Positions 1-10,501 of a stretch of DNA of 64,000 nt are shown here, piece after piece; position 1 is the stretch's first letter, and each line of letters begins with the position of its first letter. Position numbers and translations under genes: made by a program. The stretch is from contig NZ_JAUJZH010000003.1 in assembly GCF_030486595.1 (NCBI RefSeq), positions 343,977-407,976 of the forward strand, written 5' to 3'. A model generated the notes under the pieces. It searched no databases. It saw nothing but the letters and a program-made list of their open reading frames with translations, and was not told the DNA's origin. This DNA is from Variovorax ginsengisoli. GTDB taxonomy: Bacteria > Pseudomonadota > Gammaproteobacteria > Burkholderiales > Burkholderiaceae_C.

Positions 1-1644
1 CAGGCTGGTCGTGCCCGCGTTCTCGCGTGCCGACTGCTGGCTCAGGCTGGCCATGGCGCCTTGCTCGTCGACCATGTCCTTCTGCTTGATCGACAGCTGG
101 ATGTTGCGGGTCTTGCGATCCACATTGACCACCACGGCCGTGACTTCATCGCCTTCCTTGAGCACGTTGCGTGCATCTTCCACGCGGTCGCGGGAAATTT
201 CGCTGGCGCGCAGGTAGCCGATGATGTCTTCGCCGAGGTCGATTTCAGCGCCGCGGGCGTCCACGGTCTTGACCTTGCCGGTCACGACCTGGCCCTTGTC
301 GTTCACGGTCGTGAACGTGGTGAACGGATCGCTGTCGAGCTGCTTGATGCCCAGCGAGATGCGCTCGCGGTCGACGTCGACGGCCAGCACGATCGCTTCG
401 ACTTCCTGGCCCTTCTTGTAGTTGCGAACGGCGGTCTCGCCGGTTTCGTTCCACGAGAGGTCGGACAGGTGCACCAGGCCGTCGATGCCGGCAGCCAGAC
501 CCACGAAGACGCCGAAGTCGGTGATCGACTTGATCGGGCCCTTGACGCGGTCGCCGCGCTTGGTGTTCTGCGCGAACTCTTGCCACGGGTTGGCCTTGCA
601 CTGCTTCATGCCCAGGCTGATGCGGCGCTTGTCTTCGTCGATCTCGAGGACCATGACTTCGACTTCGTCGCCGAGCGAGACGATCTTGTTCGGCGCGATG
701 TTCTTGTTGGTCCAGTCCATTTCGGAGACGTGCACCAGGCCTTCGATGCCGGGTTCGAGTTCGACGAACGCGCCGTAGTCGGCGATGTTCGTGACCTTGC
801 CGAACAGGCGGGTCGATTGCGGGTAGCGGCGCGAAACACCCATCCACGGGTCGTCGCCCATTTGCTTCAGACCCAGCGAGACACGGTTCTTCTCGGTGTC
901 GAACTTGAGGATCTTGGCGGTGATTTCCTGGCCGGCCTGCACCACTTCGCTCGGGTGGCGGACGCGGCGCCATGCCATGTCGGTGATGTGCAGCAGACCG
1001 TCGATGCCGCCGAGGTCGACGAACGCACCGTATTCGGTGATGTTCTTGACGACGCCGCGCACGACTGCGCCTTCCTTCAGGGTTTCCATCAGCTTGGCGC
1101 GTTCTTCGCCCATACTGGCTTCGACCACGGCACGGCGCGACAGCACGACGTTGTTGCGCTTGCGGTCGAGCTTGATGACCTTGAATTCGAGGGTCTTGTT
1201 CTCGTAAGGGGTCAGGTCCTTGATCGGACGGGTGTCGATCAGCGAACCCGGCAGGAAGGCGCGGATGCCGTTGACCAGCACCGTGAGGCCGCCCTTGACC
1301 TTGCCGCTCGTGGTGCCGGTGACGAAGTCGCCGGATTCGAGGGCCTTCTCGAGCGCGAGCCACGAAGCCAGACGCTTGGCGGTGTCGCGCGAGAGGATGG
1401 TGTCGCCGTAGCCGTTTTCGACGGAGCCGATGGCCACGGAAACGAAATCGCCGGCCTGGACTTCGAGCTCGCCCTTGTCGTTCTTGAACTCTTCGATCGG
1501 CACGTAGGCTTCGGACTTGAGGCCTGCGTTGACGACGACGTGGTTGTGTTCGACACGCACGACTTCGGCGGTGATGACCTCACCGGTGCGCATCTCCGAA
1601 CGCTTCAGGGATTCTTCGAATAGGTCGGCAAAAGATTCAGACAT
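1..1644 (-). CDS. rpsA: 30S ribosomal protein S1 (3' end outside window)
   Basis: Ribosomal protein S1 helps the 30S subunit capture and unfold mRNA during initiation. The 548 visible codons begin [13 protein letters not shown] and contain successive S1 (OB-fold) repeats, each recognisable by segments such as [38 protein letters not shown] and [20 protein letters not shown]. The family is usually about 560 residues, so only the C-terminal tail is missing. The start at 1644 follows an AAGGAA ribosome-binding site. It is the last visible gene of the leftward gyrA-serC-pheA-tyrA-aroA/cmk series, and the cmk-rpsA neighbourhood is typical of proteobacteria. Antisense long ORFs here are GC artefacts. 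Confidence 0.98.
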   Translation of the reverse strand, partial: MSESFADLFEESLKRSEMRTGEVITAEVVRVEHNHVVVNAGLKSEAYVPIEEFKNDKGELEVQAGDFVSVAIGSVENGYGDTILSRDTAKRLASWLALEKALESGDFVTGTTSGKVKGGLTVLVNGIRAFLPGSLIDTRPIKDLTPYENKTLEFKVIKLDRKRNNVVLSRRAVVEASMGEERAKLMETLKEGAVVRGVVKNITEYGAFVDLGGIDGLLHITDMAWRRVRHPSEVVQAGQEITAKILKFDTEKNRVSLGLKQMGDDPWMGVSRRYPQSTRLFGKVTNIADYGAFVELEPGIEGLVHVSEMDWTNKNIAPNKIVSLGDEVEVMVLEIDEDKRRISLGMKQCKANPWQEFAQNTKRGDRVKGPIKSITDFGVFVGLAAGIDGLVHLSDLSWNETGETAVRNYKKGQEVEAIVLAVDVDRERISLGIKQLDSDPFTTFTTVNDKGQVVTGKVKTVDARGAEIDLGEDIIGYLRASEISRDRVEDARNVLKEGDEVTAVVVNVDRKTRNIQLSIKQKDMVDEQGAMASLSQQSARENAGTTSL

Positions 1645-1673
1645 GTGTTTTTCCTTCCGTCACTCAGGGTTTG

Positions 1674-1703
1674 CAGCTGCGATGGCGACATTGCCTGCAG
1701 CTG
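1674..1703 (-). promoter_or_regulatory. possible rpsA leader hairpin
   Basis: The rpsA 5' region contains a 7-bp inverted repeat (CAGCTGC...GCAGCTG) with a 16-nt loop, ending about 30 nt upstream of the rpsA start. S1 is known to regulate its own translation through a structured leader in enterobacteria. Assigning that role here is inference from position only. The whole 171-nt gap between aroA-cmk and rpsA shows no other clear signal. Confidence 0.3.
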
Positions 1704-1815
1704 GCTTGGATCTGGCGACGGCGGTTGTGTGGGCATGAAGCCCGGTTAGGGTTGAACAACCAGCATGGCCGATGCGCTGTCGCGCGGCGGGGACCCGGCT
1801 GGATCGAAATACCGT

Positions 1816-3810
1816 TCAAGAAGACTCGAACGGCTGTACTTCCTGCCACCAGGCAAGCACCTGCACGACCGATTGCTCGATCGTCTGGTGCGAGTTGTCC
1901 AGGAGGCGGGCATCAGGCGCCGGCTTGAGTGGCGCGACGCTGCGGGAGGAGTCCCGGAGGTCACGCGCTTCCAGGTCGGCGCGAAGACTGTCGATTGTAG
2001 TCGAAATACCCTTTGAAATCAACTGCTTATAGCGCCGTTCGGCCCGGTGGGCGGCGCTCGCCGTGAGGTAGACCTTGAGCCCGGCGTCCGGGAAGATCAC
2101 GGTGCCCATGTCGCGGCCGTCGGCCACCAGGCCCGGCAGGCGCCGGAAGCTGCGCTGCAGGGCCAGCAGGGCGGCCCGCACCGCCGGCAGCGCCGAGACG
2201 CGCGAGGCGTCCATGCCGGCGGCTTCCGTGCGCAAGTCCTCGCTCACATCCTCGCCCGCCAACAGCACCTTGCCCTCGTTGAACACGAGAGGCAGGGCCC
2301 GCGCCAGGTCGGCGATGCGGGCCTCGTGGGCGGGCTCGGCGTCGAGTCCGGCGCGGCGCATCGCCAGCCCGGTCACGCGGTAGAGCGTGCCCGAGTCCAG
2401 GTAGTGGTAGCCGAGCCGCCGCGCCACCTCGACCGTCAGCGTGCCCTTGCCCGAGGCGGTCGGGCCGTCGATGCAGATCACCGGCACCTCGGGCGCATGG
2501 GCGACCGAGAACAGGGTCTCGAAATAATCGGGGAAGGTCTTGGCGACGCAGTGCGGATCGAGGATGCGCACCGCGACGCCGTCCGGATTGAAGGCCGCCA
2601 GCGAAAAGCACATCGCCACCCGGTGGTCGTCGTAGGTCTTGATGCTGGCCGGCCGCCAGCTGCCGGCCGGCAGCGGGTGGACGCGGATGAAGTCGGGGCC
2701 GTCCTCGACCGTGGCCCCGAGCTTGCGCAGCTCGTTGGCCATGGCGTCGATGCGGTCGGTTTCCTTGACGCGCCAGCTGGCGATGTTGCGCAGCGTGCTC
2801 GGGCCATCGGCGTAGAGCGCCATCACGGCCAGGGTCATCGCGGCATCGGGAATGTGGTTGGCGTCGAGGTCGATGGCCCGGAGCGGCCAGGCGCCGCGCG
2901 AGATCGCCAGCCAGTTCGGGCCACTGTCGACCCTGGCGCCCATCCGGCGCGCGGCGTCGATGAAGCGGATGTCGCCCTGGATCGATTCGGCGCCGACGCC
3001 CTCGATCCGGATGCCCGTTCCTTCGGCGATGGCGCCGAGCGCGATGAAGTAGCTGGCCGACGACGCATCCGCCTCGACGTGGATATCGCCCGGCGAGCGG
3101 TACTGGCTGCCGGCCGGAATGGTGAAGCGCTGCCAGCCCTCGCGCCGCACGGTGATCCCGAAGCGCGCCAGCAGGTTGAGCGTGATCTCGATGTAGGGCT
3201 TGGAGATCAGTTCGCCGACCACGTCGATCACGATGTCGCGCTGGGCGGCCAATGGAAGGGCCAGCAGCAGCGCGGTCAGGAATTGGCTGGAGACGTCGCC
3301 GCGGACGCGGATCGGGCCGTCGAGCTGCAGGTCGTCGAGCGCGACCGGATGGATCTGCAGCGGCGGATAGCCCGGGTTGCCGAGGTAGTCGACGCGGCAG
3401 CCGAGTTGGGTCAGGGCGTCGACCAGGTCGCCGATCGGGCGCTCGTGCATGCGCGGCACGCCGCGCAGCTCGAACTCGCCGCCCAGCAGGGCCAGCGCGG
3501 CGGTCAGCGGCCGCATCGCGGTGCCGGCGTTGCCGAGGAACAGCGACGCCGAGGGCGTCTTCAACCGGCCGCCGAGCCCTTCGATGCGCAGGATGTCGCC
3601 GGCGCGCTCGACGGTGCAGCCGAGGGCGGCCAGCGCATCGAGCATGACCCGCGTGTCGTCCGAATCGAGCAGGTCGTGCACGGTCGTCGTGCCGCTGGCC
3701 AGTGCCGCCAGCAGCAGCACGCGGTTGGAAATGCTCTTGGAGCCCGGCAGCCGGACGGTGCCGGCCGCCGCGCCCAGCGGCGGGATGTCGAGGAAGGGGG
3801 TCGTGAACAT
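1816..3810 (-). CDS. aroA-cmk: 3-phosphoshikimate 1-carboxyvinyltransferase / cytidylate kinase fusion
   Basis: This is one 664-residue protein joining two enzymes. Residues 1 to about 435 are EPSP synthase: [10 protein letters not shown] near the N terminus and [14 protein letters not shown] are its signature loops. This half condenses shikimate-3-phosphate with PEP. Residues from about 440 are CMP kinase, with P-loop [12 protein letters not shown] and LDSGTLYR, which phosphorylates CMP/dCMP. Neither half has a stop or frameshift between domains. The start is the ATG at 3810, two bases after the tyrA stop, in line with the operon. Such fusions are known in Comamonadaceae. The two activities serve unrelated pathways (chorismate and pyrimidine nucleotides). 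Confidence 0.96.
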   Translation of the reverse strand: MFTTPFLDIPPLGAAAGTVRLPGSKSISNRVLLLAALASGTTTVHDLLDSDDTRVMLDALAALGCTVERAGDILRIEGLGGRLKTPSASLFLGNAGTAMRPLTAALALLGGEFELRGVPRMHERPIGDLVDALTQLGCRVDYLGNPGYPPLQIHPVALDDLQLDGPIRVRGDVSSQFLTALLLALPLAAQRDIVIDVVGELISKPYIEITLNLLARFGITVRREGWQRFTIPAGSQYRSPGDIHVEADASSASYFIALGAIAEGTGIRIEGVGAESIQGDIRFIDAARRMGARVDSGPNWLAISRGAWPLRAIDLDANHIPDAAMTLAVMALYADGPSTLRNIASWRVKETDRIDAMANELRKLGATVEDGPDFIRVHPLPAGSWRPASIKTYDDHRVAMCFSLAAFNPDGVAVRILDPHCVAKTFPDYFETLFSVAHAPEVPVICIDGPTASGKGTLTVEVARRLGYHYLDSGTLYRVTGLAMRRAGLDAEPAHEARIADLARALPLVFNEGKVLLAGEDVSEDLRTEAAGMDASRVSALPAVRAALLALQRSFRRLPGLVADGRDMGTVIFPDAGLKVYLTASAAHRAERRYKQLISKGISTTIDSLRADLEARDLRDSSRSVAPLKPAPDARLLDNSHQTIEQSVVQVLAWWQEVQPFESS

Positions 3811-3812
3811 GG

Positions 3813-4691
3813 TCAGTCCGGCGAGGCGGCCACGCCGGGCTGCCACAGGGAGCGAGTGCCGCTCGCCGCCGCGATCGCGTCTTCCAGCTCCTGGGCGTTG
3901 CCGGTGCGCACCAGCGCCTCGAGGTGGGCCAGGGCCTCGCGGAAGCCCTGGGCCTGCAGCAGCACCTGCTCGCGGTTGGCCAGCAGGACGTCGCGCCACA
4001 TGGTCGGGTCGCTGGCGGCGATGCGCGTGAAGTCGCGGAAGCCCGGGCCCGCCAGTTCGAGGAAGCGGCTCCCCTGGGGGTGCGCGGTCATGGCGTTGAT
4101 GAAGGCGAAGGCCAGCAGGTGCGGCAGGTGGCTCACGGCCGCGAAGGCGCTGTCATGGGCCTCGGGCGTCATCGTCACCACCTTGGCACCGATGGCGGTC
4201 CAGACCTTGGAGGCCCGCTGCACGTTCGAGCGCAGCGTGGCCTTGACCGGCGTGAGTACCACCTGGCGCCCGGCGTACAGGTCGGCATCCGCATGCTCGA
4301 CCCCGGCCAGCTCCTTGCCGGCGATCGGGTGGGCCGGGACGAAGGCGCCGATCTGGTCCTGCAGGCCGCGCCGCGCCGCCTCGATGACGTCGCCCTTGGT
4401 CGAGCCGACGTCCATCACGAACATCTTGTCGTTGATGCCGTGGCGGATCGCCTTGAAAGTCTGCTCGGAGGCGCCGACCGGGACCGCGATCAGCACCAGG
4501 TCGGCGCCCGACATCGCGAGCAGCGCGGAGGGCGCCGCGACATCGATGACGCCGAGCTGCCGCGCGCGTTCGGTGGTCGAGGGCGACTTGCTGTAGCCGA
4601 CCACCCGCTTCACCAGTTTCGCGCGCTTGAGCGCCAGCGCGAACGAGCCGCCCATCAATCCGCAGCCAATCAGGCCCAACTGTTCGATCAT
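3813..4691 (-). CDS. tyrA: prephenate dehydrogenase
   Basis: This 292-residue cytoplasmic enzyme oxidatively decarboxylates prephenate to 4-hydroxyphenylpyruvate for tyrosine synthesis. The N-terminal Rossmann fold shows [16 protein letters not shown] (dinucleotide-binding GxGxxG) and the middle shows DVGSTKGDV and [12 protein letters not shown], hallmarks of TyrA, followed by a helical dimerisation domain. Its ATG lies two bases after the pheA stop and its stop two bases before aroA-cmk. The three aromatic genes therefore form a compact unit and are probably co-transcribed and translationally coupled. No ACT domain is evident. Confidence 0.96.
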   Translation of the reverse strand: MIEQLGLIGCGLMGGSFALALKRAKLVKRVVGYSKSPSTTERARQLGVIDVAAPSALLAMSGADLVLIAVPVGASEQTFKAIRHGINDKMFVMDVGSTKGDVIEAARRGLQDQIGAFVPAHPIAGKELAGVEHADADLYAGRQVVLTPVKATLRSNVQRASKVWTAIGAKVVTMTPEAHDSAFAAVSHLPHLLAFAFINAMTAHPQGSRFLELAGPGFRDFTRIAASDPTMWRDVLLANREQVLLQAQGFREALAHLEALVRTGNAQELEDAIAAASGTRSLWQPGVAASPD

Positions 4692-4693
4692 CG

Positions 4694-5812
4694 TCAGGCC
4701 GTGATCGGGTAGGCGCCCAGTACTTTGTAGAACGCGCACAGCTTGCGCAGTTCGACGAGCGCGGCGGCCACGTTGGGTTGCGAGGGATGGCCGTCGAGGT
4801 CGATGTAGAAGTAGTACTCCCACTGGCCGGTGCGGGCCGGCCGCGACTCGAAGCGGGTCATCGAGACGTTGTTGGCCTTGAGCGGCACCAGCAGGTCGTG
4901 CACCGCGCCGGGCTGGTTGGGCACCGACACCACGAGGCTGGTGCAGTCGCGCCCGGTCGCCGGCGGCATCGCCAGCGTCTGCGGCAGGCAGATGACGGCG
5001 AAGCGCGTGCGGTTGTAGGAGTCGTCCTGGATCGCGTGGGCCACGATGTGCAGCCCGAAGCGGGTGGCCGCGCGTTCGCTGGCCAGGCCGGCCCAGGCCG
5101 GATTGCCGGCCGCCAGGCGGGCGCCTTCGGCGTTGCTCGACACGGCGCGCCGCTCGGCGTTCGGCAGGTGCTTGGCGAGCCAGGTCTGGCACTGGGCCAG
5201 CGCCTGCGGATGGGCCAGCACCGCCTCGATGCCCTCGAGCGAGTTGCTCGAACGCAGCAGGTGGTGGCGCACCAGCAGGCTGACTTCGCCGACCACGTGG
5301 GTCGGCGAGTGCAGGAACAGGTCGAGCGAGCGCGTGACCACGCCCTCGGTGGAGTTCTCGACCCCGACCACGCCGTACTGGGCGCTGCCGGCGGCGGTGG
5401 CATGGAAGACCTCGTCGAAGCTGGCGCAATAGACCAGGTCGGCGGCGCCGCCGAAGTACTCGACCGCGGCCTGCTCGCAGAACGTGCCTTCGGGGCCGAG
5501 CACGGCCACCCGCTGCGGCGATTCGAGCGCCAGGCAGGCCGACATGATCTCGCGCCAGATGGCCGCCACGTGCAGCGCCTTCAGCGGGCCGCCGTTGCTC
5601 TGCTGCATCTTCTCGATCACCTGGGCGACGCGGTCGGGCCGGAAAAAGGGCGTGCCCTCGCGCTTCTTGACCTCGCCGACCTGTTCGGCCACGCGGGCGC
5701 GCCGGTTCAGGAGGTCGAGGAGCTGCTGGTCGAGCGAGTCGATCTGCACGCGCAGATCGGCCAGGCCGGGGGAGGTTTCGGGGGTGGAGGGCGGTGTGGC
5801 TGGTGCGGTCAT
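4694..5812 (-). CDS. pheA: chorismate mutase / prephenate dehydratase (P-protein)
   Basis: This is a bifunctional 372-residue enzyme. Residues about 18-100 are an AroQ chorismate mutase (LRVQIDSLDQQLLDLLNRRA). Residues about 105-280 are prephenate dehydratase (LGPEGTFCEQAA, GVVGVENSTEGVV). Residues about 290-372 are an ACT domain (SVPNQPGAVHDLL, FESRPARTGQWEYYFYIDL) expected to bind phenylalanine for feedback inhibition. It supplies phenylpyruvate for phenylalanine synthesis. The TRFESRP-type motif is intact, so feedback control is likely retained. It precedes tyrA and aroA-cmk with two-base gaps. Confidence 0.97.
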   Translation of the reverse strand: MTAPATPPSTPETSPGLADLRVQIDSLDQQLLDLLNRRARVAEQVGEVKKREGTPFFRPDRVAQVIEKMQQSNGGPLKALHVAAIWREIMSACLALESPQRVAVLGPEGTFCEQAAVEYFGGAADLVYCASFDEVFHATAAGSAQYGVVGVENSTEGVVTRSLDLFLHSPTHVVGEVSLLVRHHLLRSSNSLEGIEAVLAHPQALAQCQTWLAKHLPNAERRAVSSNAEGARLAAGNPAWAGLASERAATRFGLHIVAHAIQDDSYNRTRFAVICLPQTLAMPPATGRDCTSLVVSVPNQPGAVHDLLVPLKANNVSMTRFESRPARTGQWEYYFYIDLDGHPSQPNVAAALVELRKLCAFYKVLGAYPITA

Positions 5813-5851
5813 TGGTCAAGTGCTCGGTGTCTGCAGGTCCCTAGGCCGGCG

Positions 5852-5920
5852 CCGGGCCGCCCCAAGGCGGCCTGCGGCCCCCTCGGGGGGCAGCGACACA
5901 CGCAGTGAGGAGCGTGGGGG
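5852..5920. repeat. GC-rich REP-like intergenic element
   Basis: The 113-nt gap between serC and pheA is filled by a palindromic GC-rich segment. It has a GCCGCC/GGCGGC stem (5856-5871), then a run of C paired with a run of G around 5878-5891, then a purine-rich tail ending GTGGGGG. Elements of this look recur between genes in Comamonadaceae genomes (general recollection, not verified here). It could act as an mRNA stabiliser or attenuator inside the operon. No second copy was seen in the window. Confidence 0.5.
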
Positions 5921-5925
5921 TCAGA

Positions 5926-7047
5926 TCAGGCACGCGACCGTTCGAATTCTCGCATGTAGGCCACCAGCGCCTGCACGCCGCCCAGTGGCATGGCGTTGTA
6001 GATGCTGGCGCGCATGCCGCCGACCGACTTGTGGCCCTTGAGCTGCAGCAGCCCGGCCTCGCGGGCGCCGGCCAGGAAGGCCTCGTTGCGGCTTTCGTCG
6101 GCCAGGAAGAAAGGCACGTTCATGCGCGAGCGGCAGCCGGGATCGACCTTGTTGGCGTAGAAGTCGGAGCCGTCGATGAAGTCGTACAGCAGCCGCGCCT
6201 TGGCGATGTTGCGCGCCTCCATGGCCGCGACGCCGCGCAGTTCGCCTTCCTGCTGCTCCCGCAGCCACTGGAAGGTCAGGCCGGCGATGTAGATGCCCCA
6301 GGTCGGGGGCGTGTTGTACATCGACTGGTTGTCCGCCACCGTCTTGTAGTTGAAGGCGCTCGGGCAGATCTGGAGCGCATGGCCGAGCAGGTCGTCGCGC
6401 ACGATCACGATCGTGAGCCCGGCCGGGCCGAGGTTCTTCTGGGCGCCGCCGAAGGCCAGGCCCACGCGCGACCAGTCGACCGGGCGCGACGCCACGTGCG
6501 ACGAGAAGTCGATCACCAGCGGTGCCTTGCTGCCGAGCGCGGCGAGGTCGGGCAGCTGCTGGAATTCGATGCCGTTGATGGTCTCGTTGGTGCAGACGTG
6601 CACGTACGACGCATCGGCCGAGAGCTGCCAGCCGGCCGGATCGGGCAGCCGGGTGTGGCCGTCCGCCGCGTTGCTCGCCACCACCTTCGCCTCGCAGTAG
6701 CGCTGGGCTTCCTTGTGCGACTTGATGCTCCAGCTGCCCGTGAGGACGAAGTCCGCACGCGTGCCGCGCGACAGGTTCATCGGCACGATCGCGTTCTCGC
6801 CCAACCCCCCGCCCTGCATGAACAGGATGTGGAACTGCGACGGTACCGCGAGCAGTTCGCGGATGTCGGCCTCGGCCTGCGTGCAGATCGCGCCGAACTC
6901 CTTGCCGCGATGGCTCATTTCCATCACGCCCATGCCGCTGCCATGCCAGTCGAGCATCTCGGCGGCGGCGCGCTGCAGCACCGCCTCCGGCATCGCGGCC
7001 GGACCGGCGGAGAAGTTGTACGGGCGCGGACCCGCGGGCTTCGTCAC
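5926..7047 (-). CDS. serC: phosphoserine aminotransferase
   Basis: This 373-residue PLP enzyme converts 3-phosphohydroxypyruvate and glutamate to phosphoserine, and also acts in the pyridoxal phosphate pathway. [15 protein letters not shown] at the N terminus is the SerC signature, and [13 protein letters not shown] contains the PLP-binding lysine. The C-terminal [17 protein letters not shown] is also characteristic. The start is a GTG at 7047 whose last bases overlap the stop of the upstream DUF2059 gene (GTGA), so translation is likely coupled. serC next to pheA and gyrA is a common beta-proteobacterial arrangement. Confidence 0.96.
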   Translation of the reverse strand: MTKPAGPRPYNFSAGPAAMPEAVLQRAAAEMLDWHGSGMGVMEMSHRGKEFGAICTQAEADIRELLAVPSQFHILFMQGGGLGENAIVPMNLSRGTRADFVLTGSWSIKSHKEAQRYCEAKVVASNAADGHTRLPDPAGWQLSADASYVHVCTNETINGIEFQQLPDLAALGSKAPLVIDFSSHVASRPVDWSRVGLAFGGAQKNLGPAGLTIVIVRDDLLGHALQICPSAFNYKTVADNQSMYNTPPTWGIYIAGLTFQWLREQQEGELRGVAAMEARNIAKARLLYDFIDGSDFYANKVDPGCRSRMNVPFFLADESRNEAFLAGAREAGLLQLKGHKSVGGMRASIYNAMPLGGVQALVAYMREFERSRA

Positions 7048-7628
7048 TTCTTGGCAGGCGCCTTGGCGGGCGCTGCGGGCTTGCCGGCGCCAGCGGCTGC
7101 GCCGGTCGGTGCGCCCAGGGCCTTGGCGACGCTGGCGTCGAGCGCGACCATCTTCGGCTCGATCGTGGCGCGGGTGTCAGCCACCAGCTTCTCGGTCAGG
7201 GCGGTCTGCAGCTTGGGGTTGACCTCCTGGTACTTCTTGCTCAGCGGCGAGCTGATCCAGGCCATGAGCTGCTTGAGCTCATCTTCGCTGAAGTTCTGCT
7301 CCATGATCGGGGTCAGGGCGCCCGGTGCCAGTTGCACGGCCTTGTCGCGCACGATCGGGTAGGCGTCGTCGAAGTACTTCTTGAGCTCGGCATCGGCGGC
7401 CTTGGCGGCGGCTTCGCGCTTCTCGGCCGGCACCTGCGTCTGCAGGTACTGGGAGCCGGCCTGGGCGATCGGGGCGCTCGACTGTTCGACCAGTCCGCGC
7501 GCCAGCGATTCGATGCCGGGGCGCTGCATGTCGATGAACTGCTTGATCAAGGTCGCCTTGTCCTGGGCCATGGCCAGCGAGCTGCCGGCAAGCGCGGCCG
7601 TGAGGAGCGCGAGTTTGATTTTTTTCAC
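7044..7628 (-). CDS. exported DUF2059-family protein
   Basis: This 194-residue protein has a clear signal peptide ([20 protein letters not shown], cleavage after AMA), so it is probably periplasmic. The body is helical and charged, and matches the general pattern of DUF2059 proteins ([21 protein letters not shown] is the typical core). The C terminus is an Ala/Pro/Lys-rich tail of about 30 residues, presumably flexible. Function is unknown. The GTG start overlaps the gyrA stop (GTGA) and its own stop overlaps the serC GTG, so it sits inside the gyrA-serC operon. Confidence 0.85.
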   Translation of the reverse strand: MKKIKLALLTAALAGSSLAMAQDKATLIKQFIDMQRPGIESLARGLVEQSSAPIAQAGSQYLQTQVPAEKREAAAKAADAELKKYFDDAYPIVRDKAVQLAPGALTPIMEQNFSEDELKQLMAWISSPLSKKYQEVNPKLQTALTEKLVADTRATIEPKMVALDASVAKALGAPTGAAAGAGKPAAPAKAPAKK

Positions 7629-10276
7629 TGAGGGTTCTCCGTTGAAGAGGGGGTGGAAGTGTCGTCGTCGGCGCCGGGTTCATTCTCGATATTCGCGTCA
7701 TTCTCGACGATGCGCTGCAGCCCGCTGAGCTTGGCGCCTTCGTCGAGTCCGATCAGGGTGACGCCTTGCGTCGCTCGCCCCAGTTCGCGGATTTCGGAGA
7801 CTCGGGTGCGCACGAGGACACCCTTGTCGGTGATGAGCATGATCTCGTCGTCGGAATGCACGAGAGTCGCGGCCACCACTTTGCCGTTACGTTCACTTTG
7901 TTGAATCGCGATCATGCCCTTGGTTCCCCGGCCGTGACGCGTGTACTCGGTAATGCTTGTACGTTTTCCGTAACCGTTTTCGGTCGCGGTGAGCACGCTC
8001 TGCTCTTCGTCCTCGGCCACCAGCATGGCGATCACGCCCTGGCCGTCTTCCAGCGTCATGCCGCGCACGCCGCGGGCGTTGCGGCCCATCGGGCGGACGT
8101 CGTTCTCGTCGAAGCGCACCGCCTTGCCGCCGTCGGAGAACAGCATCACGTCGTGGGCGCCGTCGGTCAGCGCGGCACCGATCAGGTAGTCGCCCGGGTC
8201 GAGGTCGACCGCGATGATGCCGGCCTTGCGCGGGTTGCTGAATTCGTCGAGCGCGGTCTTCTTGACCGTGCCCATCGAGGTCGCCATGAAGACGTACTGG
8301 TTGGCCGGGAAGGTGCGTTTCTCGCCGGTGAGCGCCAGCACGACGTTGATCTTCTCGCCCTCCTGCAGCGGGAACATGTTGACGATCGGCCGCCCGCGCG
8401 AGCCGCGCGAACCCGCCGGCACCTCCCAGACCTTGAGCCAGTAGAGCCGGCCGCGGTTCGAGAAGCACAGGATGTAGTCGTGCGTGTTGGCGATGAAGAG
8501 TTGGTCGATCCAGTCGTCTTCCTTGGTTGCCGTCGCCTGCTTGCCGCGGCCGCCGCGCTTCTGGGCCCGGTACTCGCTGAGCGGCTGGCTCTTGATATAG
8601 CCGCTGTGCGACAGGGTCACGACCATGTCGGTGGGCGTGATCAGGTCCTCGGTCGAGAGGTCGAAGGCGCTGTGTTCGACCAGGCTGCGGCGGGCGCCCA
8701 GCTTGCTCTGGCCGAACTCCTGCTTGATCGCGCCGAGTTCGTCGCCGATGATCACCGAGACCCGCTCCGGCTTGGCCAGGATGTCGAGCAGGTCGTCGAT
8801 CTCGGCCATCACGTCCTTGTATTCGGCGACGATCTTGTCCTGTTCGAGGCCGGTCAGGCGCTGCAGGCGCATCTGCAGGATTTCCTGGGCCTGGGTGTCC
8901 GACAGCTTGTAGAGGCCGTCGGCGTGCATGCCGTATTCGCGCTCGAGGCCGTCCGGCCGATAGTCGTCGGCGTTGATCACGCCGCCATCGGCGCGGGTGC
9001 GGGTCAGCATCTCGCGCACCAGCTTGCTGTCCCAGGCGCGGCTCATGAGCTCGGCCTTGGCGACCGGAGGCGTCGGCGCGTTGCGGATGATCGCGATGAA
9101 TTCGTCGATGTTGGCCAGCGCCACCGCCAGGCCTTCGAGCACATGGCCGCGCTCGCGCGCCTTGCGCAGGGTGAACACGGTGCGGCGAGTGACCACTTCG
9201 CGGCGGTGCTGAAGGAAGACCTCGATCAGGTCCTTGAGGTTGCACAGCTTCGGCTGGCCGTCGACCAGCGCCACCATGTTGATGCCGAAGGTGTCCTGCA
9301 GCTGGGTCTGCTTGTAGAGGTTGTTGAGCACCACCTCGGGCACTTCGCCGCGCTTGAGCTCGATCACCAGCCGCATGCCCGACTTGTCGGACTCGTCCTG
9401 GATGTGGCTGATGCCTTCTATCTTCTTCTCGTGCACCAGCTCGGCCATGCGCTCCTGGAGCGTCTTCTTGTTGACCTGGTAGGGCAGCTCGTCGACGATG
9501 ATCGCCTGCCGCTGGCCACGGTCGATGTCCTCGAAGTGGCACTTGGCGCGCATCACGACCTTGCCGCGGCCGGTGCGGTAGCCGTCCTTGATCCCGTTGA
9601 TGCCGTAGATGATGCCGGCGGTGGGGAAGTCGGGCGCCGGCACGATCTCCATCAGGTCGTCGATGCTGGCGTCGGGGTGGCGCAGCAGATGCAGGCAGGC
9701 GTCGACCACCTCATTCAGGTTGTGCGGCGGAATGTTGGTCGCCATGCCGACTGCGATGCCGCCGGCGCCATTGACCAGCAGATTTGGCAGTTTGCTCGGC
9801 AATACCAGCGGTTCTTTTTCGGAGCCGTCGTAATTGGGGCCGAAATCGACTGTTTCCTTGTCGATATCGCCCAGCATTTCGTGGGCAATTTTGGCCAGCC
9901 GGATCTCGGTATAGCGCATCGCGGCCGCCATATCGCCGTCGACCGAGCCGAAATTGCCTTGGCCGTCAACCAGCATGTGGCGCATCGAGAAGTTCTGCGC
10001 CATCCGCACGATGGTGTCGTAGACCGACTGGTCGCCGTGCGGGTGGTACTTGCCGATGACGTCGCCGACGATACGGGCCGACTTCTTGTAAGGCCGGTTC
10101 CAGTCGTTGTTGAGCTCGTGCATGGCGAAAAGCACGCGCCGATGCACCGGCTTGAGGCCGTCCCGGGCGTCCGGAAGGGCGCGCCCGACGATCACGCTCA
10201 TGGCGTAATCCAGGTAGCTGCGGCGCATTTCCTCTTCGAGGCTGATGGGCAGTGTTTCTTTGGCGAACGAGGTCAT
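7625..10276 (-). CDS. gyrA: DNA gyrase subunit A
   Basis: This 883-residue catalytic subunit of gyrase introduces negative supercoils with GyrB. The N-terminal breakage-reunion domain shows [16 protein letters not shown] and catalytic Tyr122 in [12 protein letters not shown]. The C-terminal wrapping domain has a GyrA box, QKRGGRG, near residue 560, and the tail is acidic. I chose the ATG at 10276, which gives exact E. coli numbering through Tyr122; a GTG at 10285 is possible. Residue 83, the main quinolone-resistance position, is Gln ([10 protein letters not shown]) rather than Ser, while Asp87 is retained. It heads the leftward operon. Confidence 0.98.
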   Translation of the reverse strand: MTSFAKETLPISLEEEMRRSYLDYAMSVIVGRALPDARDGLKPVHRRVLFAMHELNNDWNRPYKKSARIVGDVIGKYHPHGDQSVYDTIVRMAQNFSMRHMLVDGQGNFGSVDGDMAAAMRYTEIRLAKIAHEMLGDIDKETVDFGPNYDGSEKEPLVLPSKLPNLLVNGAGGIAVGMATNIPPHNLNEVVDACLHLLRHPDASIDDLMEIVPAPDFPTAGIIYGINGIKDGYRTGRGKVVMRAKCHFEDIDRGQRQAIIVDELPYQVNKKTLQERMAELVHEKKIEGISHIQDESDKSGMRLVIELKRGEVPEVVLNNLYKQTQLQDTFGINMVALVDGQPKLCNLKDLIEVFLQHRREVVTRRTVFTLRKARERGHVLEGLAVALANIDEFIAIIRNAPTPPVAKAELMSRAWDSKLVREMLTRTRADGGVINADDYRPDGLEREYGMHADGLYKLSDTQAQEILQMRLQRLTGLEQDKIVAEYKDVMAEIDDLLDILAKPERVSVIIGDELGAIKQEFGQSKLGARRSLVEHSAFDLSTEDLITPTDMVVTLSHSGYIKSQPLSEYRAQKRGGRGKQATATKEDDWIDQLFIANTHDYILCFSNRGRLYWLKVWEVPAGSRGSRGRPIVNMFPLQEGEKINVVLALTGEKRTFPANQYVFMATSMGTVKKTALDEFSNPRKAGIIAVDLDPGDYLIGAALTDGAHDVMLFSDGGKAVRFDENDVRPMGRNARGVRGMTLEDGQGVIAMLVAEDEEQSVLTATENGYGKRTSITEYTRHGRGTKGMIAIQQSERNGKVVAATLVHSDDEIMLITDKGVLVRTRVSEIRELGRATQGVTLIGLDEGAKLSGLQRIVENDANIENEPGADDDTSTPSSTENPQ

Positions 10277-10306
10277 GGGCGGCACGCTGACGGCAAGGGA
10301 GGCGGA

Positions 10307-10312
10307 ATTTTA
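10307..10312 (-). promoter_or_regulatory. gyrA: candidate -10 box for the gyrA operon
   Basis: On the minus strand TAAAAT (5/6 match to TATAAT) lies about 30 bases upstream of the gyrA ATG, in the 225-nt divergent gap with the OmpA gene. No convincing -35 hexamer was found at 16-18 bases, so the assignment rests on the -10 alone. Confidence 0.35.
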
Positions 10313-10463
10313 CGCTGTGGACGGTGTCGCACCGCCGCAACACAAGGCCGGTATTCCGCCTCCGTCCTACGTTTCCGGGGCGTCTGCGGGGGGGTTTGCC
10401 AAAGACCCTATGGCACAATCGCCTCAACGTTTTGGGTGGTGGTCACTTAAAGCGTCCTTGATT

Positions 10464-10485
10464 CGCAGCGCGGCTGCGGCTTTTT
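10464..10485 (+). promoter_or_regulatory. hairpin plus U-tract in the OmpA-gene leader
   Basis: CGCAGC-GCG-GCTGCG forms a 6-bp stem followed by GCTTTTT, just upstream of the AGAGGAG ribosome-binding site of the OmpA-family gene. It has the form of an intrinsic terminator but stands inside the leader. It may be an attenuator, a 5' stabilising hairpin, or a terminator for upstream read-through. Confidence 0.4.
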
Positions 10486-10501
10486 CCCCAAGAGGAGAAC
10501 C

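Noticed and set aside
10411..10424. Sigma-54-like TGGCAC upstream of the OmpA gene
   Set aside because: The -24 half is present (TGGCAC) but the -12 TTGC half is missing at the required spacing.
61..10450. Very long plus-strand open frames (520, 849, 376, 485 and 894 residues) across region 1
   Set aside because: They are antisense to rpsA, aroA-cmk/tyrA, pheA, serC and gyrA. Their translations are rich in Arg, Ala, Asp, His and Val without domains, as expected from opposite-strand reading of GC-rich genes.
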